A DNA stretch of 34,137 nt from Betaproteobacteria bacterium HGW-Betaproteobacteria-4 (GTDB lineage Bacteria; Pseudomonadota; Gammaproteobacteria; Burkholderiales; Rhodocyclaceae), in NCBI GenBank assembly GCA_002840785.1, contig PHCH01000039.1:1-34137 (forward strand). Reading direction: 5' to 3'. Numbering within the stretch: the stretch's first letter is position 1; each line of letters opens with the position of its first letter. The position numbers were made by a program, and so were the translations under genes. Of this stretch, positions 8,019 to 17,750 are shown piece by piece. Below the pieces are notes generated by a model that had not been told where the DNA came from, made no database searches, and saw nothing but the letters and a program-made list of their open reading frames with translations.

Positions 8019-8375
8019 CTAAATCGCTTTCGCGGTATGCGGCTTCGTATCAGTATGGGTGCCAGCCGAAACACTCGCCACCCCACCCCAATCCATCGTA
8101 TATCGCGGCGACAAATTTCCTCGCCGCATATGCCATGACTTGCTCACGCCGTCCGCTGCCAGCCTGAGTGCGCCTCGACCATACCGCCCATTGATGGCAT
8201 CAAGTGTCGCCATCAATATGTCGTTCCGACTAACTCCCTCGCCCGCCGGCACAAACAAAGAAAGCTGCTGATTGATCCGCGGCACAATCTCCAGCAAGGT
8301 GATTCCCGCCTTGTGATAACCAAAGCCAGGCCGATACATCCGCCGCAAGACCCTCAGTGCCCACTGGGTTAGCAA
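8019..8375 (-). pseudogene. umuC: umuC remnant (C-terminal end of DNA polymerase V catalytic subunit)
   Basis: About 118 codons matching the end of UmuC: RVLRRMYRPGFGYHKAGI, the Gln-Gln-Leu-Ser-Leu-Phe clamp-binding motif (QQLSLF), LMATLDAINGRYGRGALRLA and MRRGNLSPRYTMDWGGVA. The whole polymerase active-site portion (palm, fingers, thumb) is missing. The fragment is fused out of frame to the end of the umuD remnant, so one deletion took the end of umuD and roughly the first three quarters of umuC. It cannot make an active polymerase. Confidence 0.85.
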
Positions 8376-8712
8376 GCGCGTAGAGCCGCTTCACGAGACG
8401 CTGGCCATCAACAAAGGCGATGACGATCTGTCCATGGCGGGGACGAATACTTTTGTCGACGACGAGCATATCGCCATCGAAGATCTCGGCGCCTTGCATG
8501 GAGTCTCCTTCCACCGAGAAGAAGAAAGTCGAGACCGGATTGCGAACCAGGTACTCATTGATGTCGAGCCGCTTATCCGCATAGTCGGCGGCCGGACTCG
8601 GAAAGCCAGCCGACACCCGAACCTCGTCAATAGGCAATGGCAGGCGTGGCGCGCCTAGTAGTGGAATGAAGACCCCTGGCAGGTCGGCCAGCGGAAGTGG
8701 CAGCTCAGGCAT
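8230..8712 (-). pseudogene. umuD: umuD truncated by the umuDC deletion
   Basis: Translation from ATG 8712 (MPELPLPLADL) follows UmuD: a cleavage-site region near VSAGFPSPAADY, the catalytic serine in VEGDSMQGA, and the catalytic lysine in RLVKRLYAL. After codon ~112 (near 8376) the similarity stops and the frame runs through the umuC remnant to a stop at 8230, adding about 48 unrelated residues. UmuD is a LexA-like protein that self-cleaves with RecA and joins UmuC for translesion synthesis. Ser and Lys are kept but the last strands of the fold are lost. I saw no LexA box (CTGT-N8-ACAG) upstream. Confidence 0.85.
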
Positions 8713-9204
8713 GGGCGAGCATCTCTTCCGGGAAATGCTCAGCCAGGGTGTGGTGGGCCGTTTCGCGCTCCGAAACCAGTACGGAAGTCCCTGGCACTCA
8801 TGTTTGACAACAACTCCACCTCGGAACCTGCTAATTGCGTATAAGCGGTAACGGGAGGCCGACGCGCCCTTCGCCGCTGATAAATGCAGCCCTCTGTTCT
8901 CATACCAATTCAACGCTGGCACCTAGGAGGTGATCACTCATTTGAGCGTGCGCCAAAAGCTACAGTCGAAAAGGAGACTCTTGTCTTCAACTATCAACCC
9001 TTATGGCATAGAGAAATTAATCAGCAAAGCATTGAAAATACAGCTTGGCTTGTCGTCCTGTATATTTTCACGCGCCAAGGCAGCGTAAAAACCCGCGAAC
9101 CGGCCACGCAAGCCATTGAAATCAATCAACAATCAAAGCCGCCCGGTCACCACCGGAGACGCCGGCTAAAATACCCGCCTGCCCCTTTCCCCGGCTTTTT
9201 CCCG
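8713..9204. other. Intergenic region between umuD remnant and dacB
   Basis: About 490 bp. The dacB frame is open back to 8884, but this part lacks the composition and signal peptide expected of PBP4, so it is treated as non-coding. An inverted repeat GTTTCG/CGAAAC with a 5-nt loop lies at 8760-8776. Nothing else is recognisable. Confidence 0.5.
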
Positions 9205-10644
9205 ATGATTGCCAAATGTCTCGCCGCCTTCGCCGGCTCCATTTTCTGCCTAGCGGCCCTTGCCGACGGGCTGCCGCCGACCGTGCTCCAGGCCTTGAAA
9301 GCCGCGCAGATTCCGGCCGCCAGCGTTGCCGTTGTCGTCCACCCGGTCGATGCCGGGGCGCCGCTGGTCGCCCACAACGCCGCCCGGCCGATGAACCCGG
9401 CTTCGGTCATGAAGCTGGTCACCACTTACGCCGCGCTCGACCTGCTCGGCCCGGCCTATACGTGGAAAACGACGGTGTGGACCGAGAATCCCGCGGTCGA
9501 CGGGAATTTGAGCGGAAATCTGTACCTTCGGGGCAGCGGCGACCCGCGCTTCGCCATCGAGCATTTAACGGCGCTGCTGCGCCAGATCCAGGCCCGCGGC
9601 ATCCGCCGGATCGACGGCGACATCGTCGTCGACCGCAGCGTTTTCAACGTTTCAGACATCGATCCCGGCGCCTTCGACGACAAGCCGATGCGCCCCTACA
9701 ACGTCGGGCCGGACGGCTTTCTGCTCAATTTCCGCGCCCTGCGCTTCACGCTGCAACCGGACAACGGCCGGCCGCGCCTGTTCATGGAAACGCCGAGCGA
9801 GGGCCTGCGCATCGACAACCAGCTGCGCACCGGCAACGGCGACTGCGGCAGCAACTGGAAAGATCTGATCAAGGTTCGGTTGATTCCTGAAAACAACGGC
9901 AACCGGCTGGAATTTTCCGGCAACTACGCGGCGCGCTGCGGCGAAAAGCCGCTGAGCCTGGCGCCGCTGCCGGCCGAAGCCCAGACCAGCGGGCTGATCC
10001 GCGCCTTGTGGAAGGAGCTCGGCGGCAGCCTGAACGGCGAGGTCCGCGCCGGCAGCCTGCCGCCCGGCGCCCAACTGCTCACCCAGCACGAATCGGCGCC
10101 GCTGGCCGACGCCGTGCGCGACATCAACAAGTTCAGCAACAACGTCATGGCCCGCCAGGTCTTCCTGACCATCGGCAACGACTCCGCGCCGGCCACCGCC
10201 GAGCGCGCCCGGCAGCGCATCGCCGACTGGCTGACGGCGCGCAATCTGCGTTTCAGCGAACTCGTCCTCGACAACGGTTCCGGCCTGTCGCGCCTCGAGC
10301 GGATCAGTGCCGACAGCCTCAACCGCCTGCTGCTCGATGGCTGGAGAAGCCCGGTCATGCCGGAATTTGTCTCCAGCCTGCCGATTGTCGGCATCGACGG
10401 CACGATGAAGAAGCGCCTCAACGGCTCGGCAGCCACCGGCCGCGCCCACATCAAGACCGGCACGCTGGACGGCGTCAAGACCGCCGCCGGCTATGCGCTC
10501 GACGCCCTCGGTCAGCGCCATGCCGTCACCTTCCTGATCAACCACCCGCGCGCCCAGGCCGGCAGCGCGGCCATCGACGCCCTGCTCGTCTGGGTCGCCC
10601 AGCGGCGCGTCGGCGAGAAAATGCCGCTCCTTGAAAATGAGTGA
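9205..10644 (+). CDS. dacB: D-alanyl-D-alanine carboxypeptidase/endopeptidase (PBP4)
   Basis: 479 residues, the usual length for PBP4. A hydrophobic signal peptide (about 1-20, ending LAALA) sends it to the periplasm. Active-site motifs are complete: SVMK (67-70, nucleophile Ser67), SNN (311-313) and KTG (417-419). PBP4 trims pentapeptides and cuts D-Ala-mDAP cross-links in peptidoglycan. ATG 9205 is chosen because the signal peptide starts there, although the frame is open upstream to 8884. The downstream gene overlaps its stop by 8 bp. Confidence 0.94.
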   Translation: MIAKCLAAFAGSIFCLAALADGLPPTVLQALKAAQIPAASVAVVVHPVDAGAPLVAHNAARPMNPASVMKLVTTYAALDLLGPAYTWKTTVWTENPAVDGNLSGNLYLRGSGDPRFAIEHLTALLRQIQARGIRRIDGDIVVDRSVFNVSDIDPGAFDDKPMRPYNVGPDGFLLNFRALRFTLQPDNGRPRLFMETPSEGLRIDNQLRTGNGDCGSNWKDLIKVRLIPENNGNRLEFSGNYAARCGEKPLSLAPLPAEAQTSGLIRALWKELGGSLNGEVRAGSLPPGAQLLTQHESAPLADAVRDINKFSNNVMARQVFLTIGNDSAPATAERARQRIADWLTARNLRFSELVLDNGSGLSRLERISADSLNRLLLDGWRSPVMPEFVSSLPIVGIDGTMKKRLNGSAATGRAHIKTGTLDGVKTAAGYALDALGQRHAVTFLINHPRAQAGSAAIDALLVWVAQRRVGEKMPLLENE

Positions 10645-11338
10645 GCACCCACCTTTTCCGGGCGAGCCGCTGGCCGAGGCTGGCCTCAACCGGCAATTCG
10701 TCTTCGATCTGGATGGGCTACCCGAAGAGACGCGAAAAACCTTGGGCGACACCACCGGCTTCCGCCAGCTCATCCTGCTCGGCCATGGCGGCCGACGGCT
10801 TTGGGAACGCGTGCAAGCAGCCGGCATGGCCAGCGAACATCCGATCGACGACTACACCGTGCGCACCGTTGAGGCCTGGCTAGCCGAACGTCTACCCGGC
10901 CGGGCCTACCGCATCCTTTATCCGGGCCAGCAGCGGGTCGGTCTGCAGGCGCTCGGCAAGCTGGCCGGCTGGCACCACACTTCGCCCTTCATGATCGGCA
11001 TCGACGCCGAGTGGGGTAGCTGGTACGCCTACCGGGCGGCCGTGCTGATCGATTTTCAATTTTCGGCGTTTTTTCCGGTTGACCGTGGGAACCCGTGCCT
11101 CGACTGCCGGTCGACGCCTTGCATCACGGCCTGCCCGGCCGACGCGCTGGCCGGCCGCCAGTTCAACCTGCAAGCCTGCAGCGGCTACCGCCTGCAGACC
11201 GAATCACCTTGCGCCGAAGGCTGCCTGGCCCGCCAGGCCTGCCCGGTCGGCGCCGAACATCGCTACGAGGCGACCCAGATCGCCCACAGCTACCGCCGGT
11301 CGCTAGCCATGCTCCGGCAATACCTCGACAAACCCTGA
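10637..11338 (+). CDS. 4Fe-4S dicluster-type protein, QueG-like
   Basis: 233 residues from the ATG that overlaps the dacB stop. The N-terminal two thirds resemble the cofactor-free part of epoxyqueuosine-reductase-like proteins. The C-terminal third carries cysteines in the order CLDCRSTPCITACP, then ACSGYRL, CAEGCLARQACP, enough for two 4Fe-4S clusters. It is much shorter than true QueG (about 350), and the usual C-terminal repeats are missing. The reaction is unknown; an electron-transfer or reductase role is inferred. Codons for FQFSAFFPVDRG (11052-11089) coincide with a copy of the 38-bp dispersed repeat, so part of the coding sequence seems repeat-derived. Confidence 0.7.
   Translation: MSEHPPFPGEPLAEAGLNRQFVFDLDGLPEETRKTLGDTTGFRQLILLGHGGRRLWERVQAAGMASEHPIDDYTVRTVEAWLAERLPGRAYRILYPGQQRVGLQALGKLAGWHHTSPFMIGIDAEWGSWYAYRAAVLIDFQFSAFFPVDRGNPCLDCRSTPCITACPADALAGRQFNLQACSGYRLQTESPCAEGCLARQACPVGAEHRYEATQIAHSYRRSLAMLRQYLDKP
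11052..11089 (-). repeat. Dispersed 38-bp repeat, copy A (inside a coding region)
   Basis: On the minus strand it contains ACGGTCAACCGGAAAAAA followed by CGCCGAAAATTGAAAAT. It differs from copies B-D at only a few positions and is translated as part of the QueG-like protein on the plus strand. Confidence 0.75.
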
Positions 11339-11358
11339 CCACCCCACTGGAAAACACC

Positions 11359-11811
11359 ATGCGCTCGACACTTCTCTTTCTGCACCTGACCGGCGTCATC
11401 GTCTGGATCGGCGGCATGTTCTTCGCCCACTTCTGCTTGCGTCCGGTGGCTGCCGAACAGCTCCCGCCCCCGCAGCGCCTGCCGCTGCTGGCCGGCGTGC
11501 TCGGCCGCTTCTTCCGGATCGTCGCTGTCGCCATCGCCCTGATCCTGCTCTCCGGCCTCGCGCGCATGCTCCACGTCGGTTTTGCCAACGCGCCGCTGCA
11601 CTGGCACGTCATGCTGAGCAGCGGCCTGGTCATGACCATCATCTTCGTCGACATCGCGCTACGCCACTTGGTCAGACTGCAGGCCGGCGTCGCGGCGCAG
11701 GACTGGCCGGCCGCCGGGGCGGCAATGAACGCCATCCGTCAGCGGGTCGCCCTCAATCTGGGCTTGGGCGTGGCGACGGTCGCCATCGCCTGTTTCGGCG
11801 TCGGCTTCTGA
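11359..11811 (+). CDS. CopD-like four-helix membrane protein
   Basis: 150 residues with about four hydrophobic segments, beginning LFLHLTGVIVWIGGMFFAHF, a pattern seen in the CopD family and relatives (histidine in helix 1, a GG turn after it). A second histidine-bearing stretch is LHWHVMLSSGLVMTII. Such proteins sit in the inner membrane and may bind copper or heme. It starts 20 bp after the 4Fe-4S protein gene and is likely co-transcribed. The specific function is not known. Confidence 0.75.
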   Translation: MRSTLLFLHLTGVIVWIGGMFFAHFCLRPVAAEQLPPPQRLPLLAGVLGRFFRIVAVAIALILLSGLARMLHVGFANAPLHWHVMLSSGLVMTIIFVDIALRHLVRLQAGVAAQDWPAAGAAMNAIRQRVALNLGLGVATVAIACFGVGF

Positions 11812-11869
11812 GCCTTGGTGTAGAGCTGCACGCTGCCTGGAACTTAAGTCGGCTACAGGAAAACGTCCT

Positions 11870-11890
11870 CCCTCCCCTTCAAGGGGAGGG
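11870..11890. repeat. 21-bp palindrome, REP-like, between convergent genes
   Basis: CCCTCCCCTT - C - AAGGGGAGGG is a perfect 10-bp inverted repeat around one base, followed by G-rich TTGGGGTGGGGATGGGG. Similar elements are common between genes in beta-proteobacteria. It lies between the converging CopD-like and membrane-protein genes and could act as a bidirectional stop or RNA-stabilising hairpin, although no clear T-tract follows. Confidence 0.7.
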
Positions 11891-11984
11891 TTGGGGTGGG
11901 GATGGGGTCTCCCCGGGGGGAGGAGCCGCTCGCAACGCCCATTTGCTTGCTCAAGACAAGTTCTGCCAAGAGCAAAACACCACA

Positions 11985-12392
11985 TTAATTCTCGACTGGC
12001 TTGACGCCGAACAGCGCAATCCAGCCGCGCGCGACGCGATAGGCCACCCACAGGCCGAGGATGGCGATCAATATCCAGGCGAGCGGAATGCCGATGATGG
12101 TGATGACGAGCAGGCCGTAGAAAAACAGCCCGAGCAAGGTGAACCAGAAAGTGCGGATCTGCCAGAGAAAATGGCTTTCCAGCCAGGTTCCCTTGACGTC
12201 GCTGCGCTTGAGGTAATTGAGAAACACCGCACACAGCGACGGCAGGCCGAAGACGAAGCCGCCGGCCACGGTGGCCGCCGAGGTGATGCCGATAAACACG
12301 GCGATGGCGTGCAGGCCGTAGATGAAATGGGTGAGCTGGACCAGCGACGGGCGAACGCCGTGCAGATCGGGCTGGAGTACAGGTTCCTGCAT
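11985..12392 (-). CDS. Small multi-pass membrane protein (DUF4870-like)
   Basis: 135 residues with about three to four membrane segments: LTHFIYGLHAIAVFIGI, VAGGFVFGLPSLCAVFLNYL, then FWFTLLGLFFYGLLVITIIG and PLAWILIAILGLWVAYR. A short charged loop KRSDVKGTWLESH lies between them. The pattern resembles the DUF4870/TIGR-type small membrane proteins of proteobacteria. It is the last gene of the ubiA-cytochrome-ubiD-GNAT run and starts 3 bp after the GNAT stop. Function unknown. Confidence 0.7.
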   Translation of the reverse strand: MQEPVLQPDLHGVRPSLVQLTHFIYGLHAIAVFIGITSAATVAGGFVFGLPSLCAVFLNYLKRSDVKGTWLESHFLWQIRTFWFTLLGLFFYGLLVITIIGIPLAWILIAILGLWVAYRVARGWIALFGVKPVEN

Positions 12393-12395
12393 GGT

Positions 12396-12887
12396 TCAGA
12401 CCTCCGGAAGGATTTTCTGCATGAGCAGCGCGTTGCCGGCTGCCGGGTCGAGGACATACGGCGCGTAGCCGGCCTGTTGGTAGGAGGCCATCGCCCGCGT
12501 GTTGTTGGACAGCACTTCGAGCGTCAGCTTGCAGCAGCCGAGCTGGCGGGCGCGCTCTTCGGCCCAGGCGAGCAGGGCCTGACCGATGCCGCGGCCACGC
12601 AGACCGTTGAGCACGACGATGTCGTGCACATTGAGTAGCGGCAGCGCGGCGAAGGTGGAAAAACCGGCGAAGCAGTCGATCAGGCCGACCGCCTTGCCGT
12701 CGAGCCAGGCCAACGCACCGTGGAAGCCGGGCACCTCGCGCATGGTACGGACGAGATTGAGCTTGGCGTAGTCGGACAGGCCATCACCGCCGCCCATCGG
12801 ATCCTGCGCGTAATGGTCGAGCAGGCCGAGCCAGATTTCAGCCTGGGCCAGGTCGTTCAGGTCAAGCGGGAGGACCGTGACACTCAC
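12396..12887 (-). CDS. GNAT family N-acetyltransferase
   Basis: 163 residues from GTG 12887, whose GTGA overlaps the ubiD stop and implies translational coupling. The acetyl-CoA-binding motif A is [19 protein letters not shown], followed by [19 protein letters not shown], the typical last strand and helix of the fold. The enzyme moves an acetyl group from acetyl-CoA to an amine; the substrate is unknown. Longer upstream starts would run into ubiD and are rejected. Confidence 0.87.
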   Translation of the reverse strand: MSVTVLPLDLNDLAQAEIWLGLLDHYAQDPMGGGDGLSDYAKLNLVRTMREVPGFHGALAWLDGKAVGLIDCFAGFSTFAALPLLNVHDIVVLNGLRGRGIGQALLAWAEERARQLGCCKLTLEVLSNNTRAMASYQQAGYAPYVLDPAAGNALLMQKILPEV

Positions 12888-14347
12888 AGCCCAAGATCCT
12901 GCCACATGGCGTCGACCTTCTTCTTCACGCCGTCGTCCATGACAATCGGCCGCCCCCATTCGCGCGTCGTCTCGCCCGGCCACTTGTTGGTCGCGTCGAG
13001 CCCCATCTTGGAACCGAGGCCGGCCACCGGCGAGGCAAAGTCGAGGTAATCGATCGGCGTGTTGTCGACCAGCGTCGTGTCGCGCGTTGCATCCATGCGC
13101 GTCGTCATCGCCCAGACCACTTCCTTCCAGTCGCGGATGTCGATGTCGTCGTCCACCACGATGATCGTCTTGGTGTACATGAACTGGCGCAGGAAGCTCC
13201 AGATGCCGAACATGATGCGCTTGGCGTGGCCGGGGTAGGCTTTCTTGATGCTGACGATGGCCATGCGGTACGAGCAGCCTTCCGGTGGCAGGTAGAAATC
13301 GACGATCTCCGGATACTGCTTCTGCAACAGCGGCACGAAGACCTCGTTGAGTGCGACGCCGAGCACGGCCGGCTCATCGGGCGGCTTGCCGGTGTAGGTG
13401 CTGTGGTAGATCGGGTTCTTGCGCATGGTCATGCGCTCGATGGTGAATACCGGGAATTCGGCCTGCTCGTTGTAGTAGCCGGTATGGTCGCCGTATGGCC
13501 CTTCGAGCGCCATTTCGCCCGGATGAATGACGCCTTCGAGGACGATTTCGGCTGAAGCCGGCACTTGCAAAGCGGAGCCGAGGCACTTGATCAGCTCGGT
13601 CTTGCCACCGCGCAACAGGCCGGCGAACTGGTATTCGGACAGCGAATCGGGGACCGGCGTCACGGCGCCGAGGATGGTGGCCGGATCGCAGCCGAGGACA
13701 ACCGCCACCGGGAAGGGCTGGCCGGGGTTGGCCAGTTGAAACTCGCGAAAATCCAGCGCCCCGCCCCGATGCGCCAGCCAGCGCATGATCACCTTGTTCG
13801 GCCCGAGCACCTGCTGGCGGTAGATGCCGAGGTTCTGCCGGTTCTTGTGCGGACCTTTGGTGACGACCAGGCCCCAGGTAATCAGCGGCGCCACGTCGCC
13901 CGGCCAGCAATGCTGGATCGGCAACTTCGCCAAATCAACGTCCTTGCCCTCCCAGACGATTTCCTGACAAGGCGCCGACGACACCGTTTTCGGCGCCATG
14001 TTCATGACCTGCTTCAAGATCGGCAGCTTGTCCCAGGCGTCCTTGAGGCCCTTCGGCGGCTCCGGTTCCTTGAGATAGGCCAGCAGCTTGCCGACTTCGC
14101 GCAGGGCCGTCACCGACTCCTCGCCCATGCCGAGCGCGACGCGTTTCGGCGTGCCGAACAGGTTGGCGAGGACCGGGATGGTGTGTCCCTTGGGCTTTTC
14201 GAACAGGATGGCCGGCCCTTCGGCGCGCAGCACGCGGTCGCAGATTTCGGTCATTTCGAGGCGGGTATCGACCTCGACGCCGACCCGTTTGAGTTCGCCG
14301 GTCTTTTCCAGCTGCGACATGAAGTCGCGCAGATCGTGGTATTTCAT
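12884..14347 (-). CDS. ubiD: UbiD, prenylated-FMN 4-hydroxy-3-polyprenylbenzoate decarboxylase
   Basis: 487 residues, the full family length. It starts [20 protein letters not shown], and shows [10 protein letters not shown] and the central [13 protein letters not shown] segment with the conserved Glu-Arg-Glu neighbourhood. UbiD removes the carboxyl group of octaprenyl-hydroxybenzoate in ubiquinone synthesis, with prenyl-FMN made by UbiX (not in the window). It overlaps the cytochrome stop by ATGA upstream and the GNAT start downstream. Ubiquinone synthesis at the inner membrane fits its near neighbour ubiA. Confidence 0.96.
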   Translation of the reverse strand: MKYHDLRDFMSQLEKTGELKRVGVEVDTRLEMTEICDRVLRAEGPAILFEKPKGHTIPVLANLFGTPKRVALGMGEESVTALREVGKLLAYLKEPEPPKGLKDAWDKLPILKQVMNMAPKTVSSAPCQEIVWEGKDVDLAKLPIQHCWPGDVAPLITWGLVVTKGPHKNRQNLGIYRQQVLGPNKVIMRWLAHRGGALDFREFQLANPGQPFPVAVVLGCDPATILGAVTPVPDSLSEYQFAGLLRGGKTELIKCLGSALQVPASAEIVLEGVIHPGEMALEGPYGDHTGYYNEQAEFPVFTIERMTMRKNPIYHSTYTGKPPDEPAVLGVALNEVFVPLLQKQYPEIVDFYLPPEGCSYRMAIVSIKKAYPGHAKRIMFGIWSFLRQFMYTKTIIVVDDDIDIRDWKEVVWAMTTRMDATRDTTLVDNTPIDYLDFASPVAGLGSKMGLDATNKWPGETTREWGRPIVMDDGVKKKVDAMWQDLGL

Positions 14348-14766
14348 CGGGTGCGATAGGAAAAGTGACAGCCGACGCAGGCTGAAGTGATATTCGGCAG
14401 CAGGGCCAGCGCCTTGTCGCGGTCGCCGGTCTTGGCTGCGGCGGCGAATTCGCTGGCTGCCTTGTGGCCATCCATGCCGATGCCGTGCATGGCCGGCGGC
14501 ATGTGCGGGCCGGGCCGGGCATCGAAAGGCTTGCCGCGATGCTTGCCCATGGCCGACATGCCGAGTTTGGCCTCGGCCGCCTCGCCGGCTTCGCGGACCT
14601 TGCCGGCCGCCATCAGGGACAGCACTTCATTGACCGCCACCATGTTGTCGAGCATTTCCTGACGCAGCGACTCCTGCGCCGCTTCGGGCAATTTGGCCAG
14701 CTGGCGGGTGTCTTCGGCCATTGCTACGGTCGACACGAAAAACAGGGCAAAAATGAAAGCCTTCAT
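14344..14766 (-). CDS. Small periplasmic c-type cytochrome
   Basis: 140 residues. Residues 1-17 are a signal peptide ending AMA. One heme-binding motif CVGCH lies near the C-terminus, the placement used by cytochrome c'-type (class II) proteins, with an otherwise helical body rich in Ala, Glu and Met. The start ATG 14766 overlaps the ubiA stop, and its stop overlaps the ubiD start, so three genes are coupled. It probably carries electrons or binds small ligands in the periplasm; lying between two ubiquinone genes is unusual. Confidence 0.85.
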   Translation of the reverse strand: MKAFIFALFFVSTVAMAEDTRQLAKLPEAAQESLRQEMLDNMVAVNEVLSLMAAGKVREAGEAAEAKLGMSAMGKHRGKPFDARPGPHMPPAMHGIGMDGHKAASEFAAAAKTGDRDKALALLPNITSACVGCHFSYRTR

Positions 14767-15653
14767 GCGAAGCTCCTTCCGGAAACCAGATAATCCACCG
14801 CGATGCCGACAAAAATGACGGCGCCAACCCAGTTGTTGTGCAGGAAAGCCTTGAAACACGGCATCCGCTCGCGGCCGCGTATCCAGGTGTAATGCACGGC
14901 CATGATGTTGGCGGCGACGACCAGACCGGCATAGAAGGCGAGACCGAGATGCAGCGTCCAGCCGATCCAGCCGATGATCCCCAGCGTCGCTGCATAACAG
15001 GCCATGACCGCCGCCACGTCGTAGCGGCCGAAGGTGATGGCCGAGGTCTTGATGCCGATCTTGAGGTCATCCTCGCGGTCGACCATGGCGTATTCGGTGT
15101 CGTAGGCGATGGCCCAGAAGATGTTGGCGAGCAGCAGCCACCAGGCTTCAGCCGGCACGCTGCCGACCTGCGCCGCATAGCCCATCGGGATGCCGAAGCC
15201 GAAGGCGATGCCGAGATAAGCCTGCGGAATGGCCAGGAAGCGTTTGGTAAACGGGTAGCTGGCGGCCAGGAACAGCGCCGGCACCGACAGCCAGATGACC
15301 AGCATGTTGCCGAGCAGCAGGACCAGCGCAAAGGAGAGCAGCGACAGCCCGGCAAACAGCGCCAGCGCTTCCTTCGTCGTCACCTTGCCGGCGGTCAGCG
15401 GGCGCTCCCTGGTGCGCTCGACATGCTTGTCGAATTCGCGGTCGGCGTAGTCGTTGATGACGCAGCCGGCCGAGCGCATGAGCACCGTGCCCAGCACGAA
15501 AACCCAGAGCACCCAGCCGTTCGGCCGGCCCGCCGACGACAGCCAGAGCGCCCACAGCGTCGGCCAGAGCAGGAGCAGGATGCCGATCGGCTTGTCGAGC
15601 CGCATGAGCTTTTCGTAAAGGTCGAGTTTTTCCTTGATGGCGGGCCAGTTCAT
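14763..15653 (-). CDS. ubiA: UbiA, 4-hydroxybenzoate polyprenyltransferase
   Basis: 296 residues with about eight membrane segments. The first Asp-rich motif is in NDYADREFD, preceded by [10 protein letters not shown]; the second is in [16 protein letters not shown]. The N-terminal [20 protein letters not shown] is typical of UbiA. The enzyme attaches the polyprenyl chain to 4-hydroxybenzoate in the inner membrane, the step before UbiD decarboxylation. It is the first gene of the coupled run ubiA - cytochrome - ubiD - GNAT - membrane protein. Confidence 0.96.
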   Translation of the reverse strand: MNWPAIKEKLDLYEKLMRLDKPIGILLLLWPTLWALWLSSAGRPNGWVLWVFVLGTVLMRSAGCVINDYADREFDKHVERTRERPLTAGKVTTKEALALFAGLSLLSFALVLLLGNMLVIWLSVPALFLAASYPFTKRFLAIPQAYLGIAFGFGIPMGYAAQVGSVPAEAWWLLLANIFWAIAYDTEYAMVDREDDLKIGIKTSAITFGRYDVAAVMACYAATLGIIGWIGWTLHLGLAFYAGLVVAANIMAVHYTWIRGRERMPCFKAFLHNNWVGAVIFVGIAVDYLVSGRSFA

Positions 15654-15680
15654 CGGGCGATTTTACCTTGCTGACAAAGT

Positions 15681-16442
15681 TCAGGCGGCGCTGTGCCGGC
15701 TCGCCTGCTGCCAGGCGACGACGGCCTGCCCGGCATGGGCCATGATGGCCTGGTAACGCTCGGCCGGCAGGGCGTGGCGCAGCGAGGCGAAGAGCTGCTG
15801 CGTGCCGTCCTGGGCGAGCGGCGACTTCGGCGCGATGTCGGAAAGCAGGGCGATCTGGATATTGGCCAGCGCATCGGCCAGCAGGCGCCAGCCGAGTTCC
15901 GGCATCTGCGTATCGAGGGCGACCATCATGCTGCCCAGCGGCTGGACGATGCCCTGCACCTGTTCGGCCGTTTCGCAGGCGGCCATGGCGTGCCACAGCG
16001 CGAGATGAATGCCGCGGCGGAGGTCCACCTTGAAATCGATGGCATCCGACTCGACCTCGGCGATCTGCTCGAAATACTGCTGGAACAGCGCATCCTCGCG
16101 CGCCTCGAGGCGCGTGCGCAGGCCGCCGATCAGCGCCGTCAACGCATGGATGGCCTCGAGATTGAAGGCCTGCGTGTACGCCAGCCCCCATTGGTCGAGG
16201 CCGCTGATCAACATGGCCAGGCGCAGCGCCCGCGCCTCGTCGCTGGCCCCGGCCCGGCACCAGTCGGCACAGTGCGCCGCCACCTCGCCGAGCACCACCA
16301 CATCGGGCGCCGCATCGACCGTCGCCGACTGCCGGAAAGCCCCGGCAAAAACATCCTGCGCCATGCGCGCAGCCAGCCGCTGGGTATCGGCGCTGGCCAG
16401 TCTGGCAAGTTGATCGGCGGGAATCCGGGCGGCTGTCGTCAT
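15681..16442 (-). CDS. Helical protein of unknown function
   Basis: 253 residues, mostly alpha-helical by composition, without a signal peptide or membrane segments. I do not recognise a family. Visible features are ADWCRAGASDEARALRLAML, AYTQAFNLEAIHALTALIGG and a tail LPAERYQAIMAHAGQAVVAW. ATG 16442 is the first start in the open frame. It precedes ubiA by 27 bp in the same direction and might share its transcript. A copy of the 38-bp dispersed repeat lies 62 bp upstream. Confidence 0.7.
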   Translation of the reverse strand: MTTAARIPADQLARLASADTQRLAARMAQDVFAGAFRQSATVDAAPDVVVLGEVAAHCADWCRAGASDEARALRLAMLISGLDQWGLAYTQAFNLEAIHALTALIGGLRTRLEAREDALFQQYFEQIAEVESDAIDFKVDLRRGIHLALWHAMAACETAEQVQGIVQPLGSMMVALDTQMPELGWRLLADALANIQIALLSDIAPKSPLAQDGTQQLFASLRHALPAERYQAIMAHAGQAVVAWQQASRHSAA

Positions 16443-16503
16443 GGCAAGTCGAATCGAGGGAAAAACGCCATTTTACCGGGATGCCGGCGCCCGGAAGCCG
16501 AAT

Positions 16504-16541
16504 GCTACGGTCAACCGGAAAAATTGGCCAAAATTGAAATG
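16504..16541 (+). repeat. Dispersed 38-bp repeat, copy B
   Basis: Begins GCTACGGTCAACCGGAAAAA and ends CAAAATTGAAATG. It lies between the divergent unknown gene (start 16442) and the TonB-like gene (start 16611). It is nearly identical to copies C and D. Confidence 0.8.
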
Positions 16542-16925
16542 GCCATCGTCAGGTCGGCAGCCGAAAGGCATGGTTTCGTTGCAGACGGCCTGATTCTGAC
16601 CACATAATCGATGCATGAAAATCACCTCACCTGCCGCCCCCGGCGTCTGCGCAAACCCGGCCAGCCCGCAGCGGGCAGCAACGACGAGGACCGCTTGATT
16701 TCCATCGACGCCGACAGCGCGCCGCAACGGCCGTCCCCGAGGCCGGCGGCCCGGCATCGGCAAGGCCATGGCCGGCGCCTCACCCTGCCGCTGCTGCTCT
16801 CCCTGCTCCTCCACGCCCTGCTGTTCAGCCTGAGCTTCGGCGGCCAGGAATTCGGCCTTCCCGGCTTCGCCTTCCCCTGGCAGGACAGGCGGGGCGAAGT
16901 GCCCGACCTGCGCGTCATGCTCGCC

Positions 16926-17002
<77 letters not shown>

Positions 17003-17635
17003 GCCGGTGCCGGTGCCGGAGGCAAAACCGGCCATCGCGCCGACCCCGCCCGTAGCGCCGCCGACCCCGTTGCCGCCAAAACCGGTTGAAAAATTCACGG
17101 TCGCCGCCCGCGAAAAACCCGAGGCGCCCCAGCCGCCCGAGCCGCAGGCCACCCCGGCGCCGCCGACCCAAAGCACACCGACGACAAACGCCAGCCCGGC
17201 AGCCACCGACGCACCACCGCAAAACGTGATGGCCGATGCGGCACCGGCAGACCAGCCTTTCCCGGCCGTCATCGCCATGGAGCACGCCGCAGAACCCGAG
17301 TTCATCGTCCCCCCCGCGCCATCGGAACCAACGCCCGCCATTGCCCCGGCGCCGGAAGACACCAACCAGGCAACGCAAACCCCAGCCGACCAGCCGCCCC
17401 CGCCACCCGTCGCCGACGCGGCGACGCCAGCCGAGCGCGCCCGCCAGGAGGCTGAGGAAGCCGCCCGCGCCGAGGTGGAACGTCTGGAAGCCGAACGCCA
17501 GGAAGCTGCCCGCCAGGAAGCAGCTCGTGCCGAGGCAGAACGATTGGAAGCCGAACGCCAGGCCAACGCCCGCCAAGCCGCCGCGCAACTGGAGCAGGCC
17601 CGACAGGAAGCCGCCCGTCAGGAAACGGCACGCGC

Positions 17636-17655
17636 CGAGGCTGACCGAGGCTGAA
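17636..17655 (+). repeat. 10-bp tandem duplication causing a frameshift
   Basis: CGAGGCTGAC is followed directly by CGAGGCTGAA. The first frame ends 1 bp upstream of the end of this duplicate (TGA 17652-17654), and the second frame takes over. Confidence 0.95.
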
Positions 17656-17750
17656 CGACAGGAAGCCGAGCGCCAGGCCAAAGCCCAACAAGCCGCCGCG
17701 CAACAGGAGCAAGCCCGACAGGAAGCTGCCCGTCAGGAAGCCGCCCGTGC

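Noticed and set aside
8713..8880. LexA box upstream of the umuD remnant
   Set aside because: No CTGT-N8-ACAG-like sequence found in the upstream 170 bp.
8884..9204. N-terminal extension of dacB by 107 codons
   Set aside because: It would bury the signal peptide; composition is non-coding and PBP4 length fits the ATG at 9205.
9652..10827. 391-codon minus-strand frame opposite dacB
   Set aside because: Shadow of a GC-rich gene with intact PBP4 motifs on the plus strand; no domain in the minus translation.
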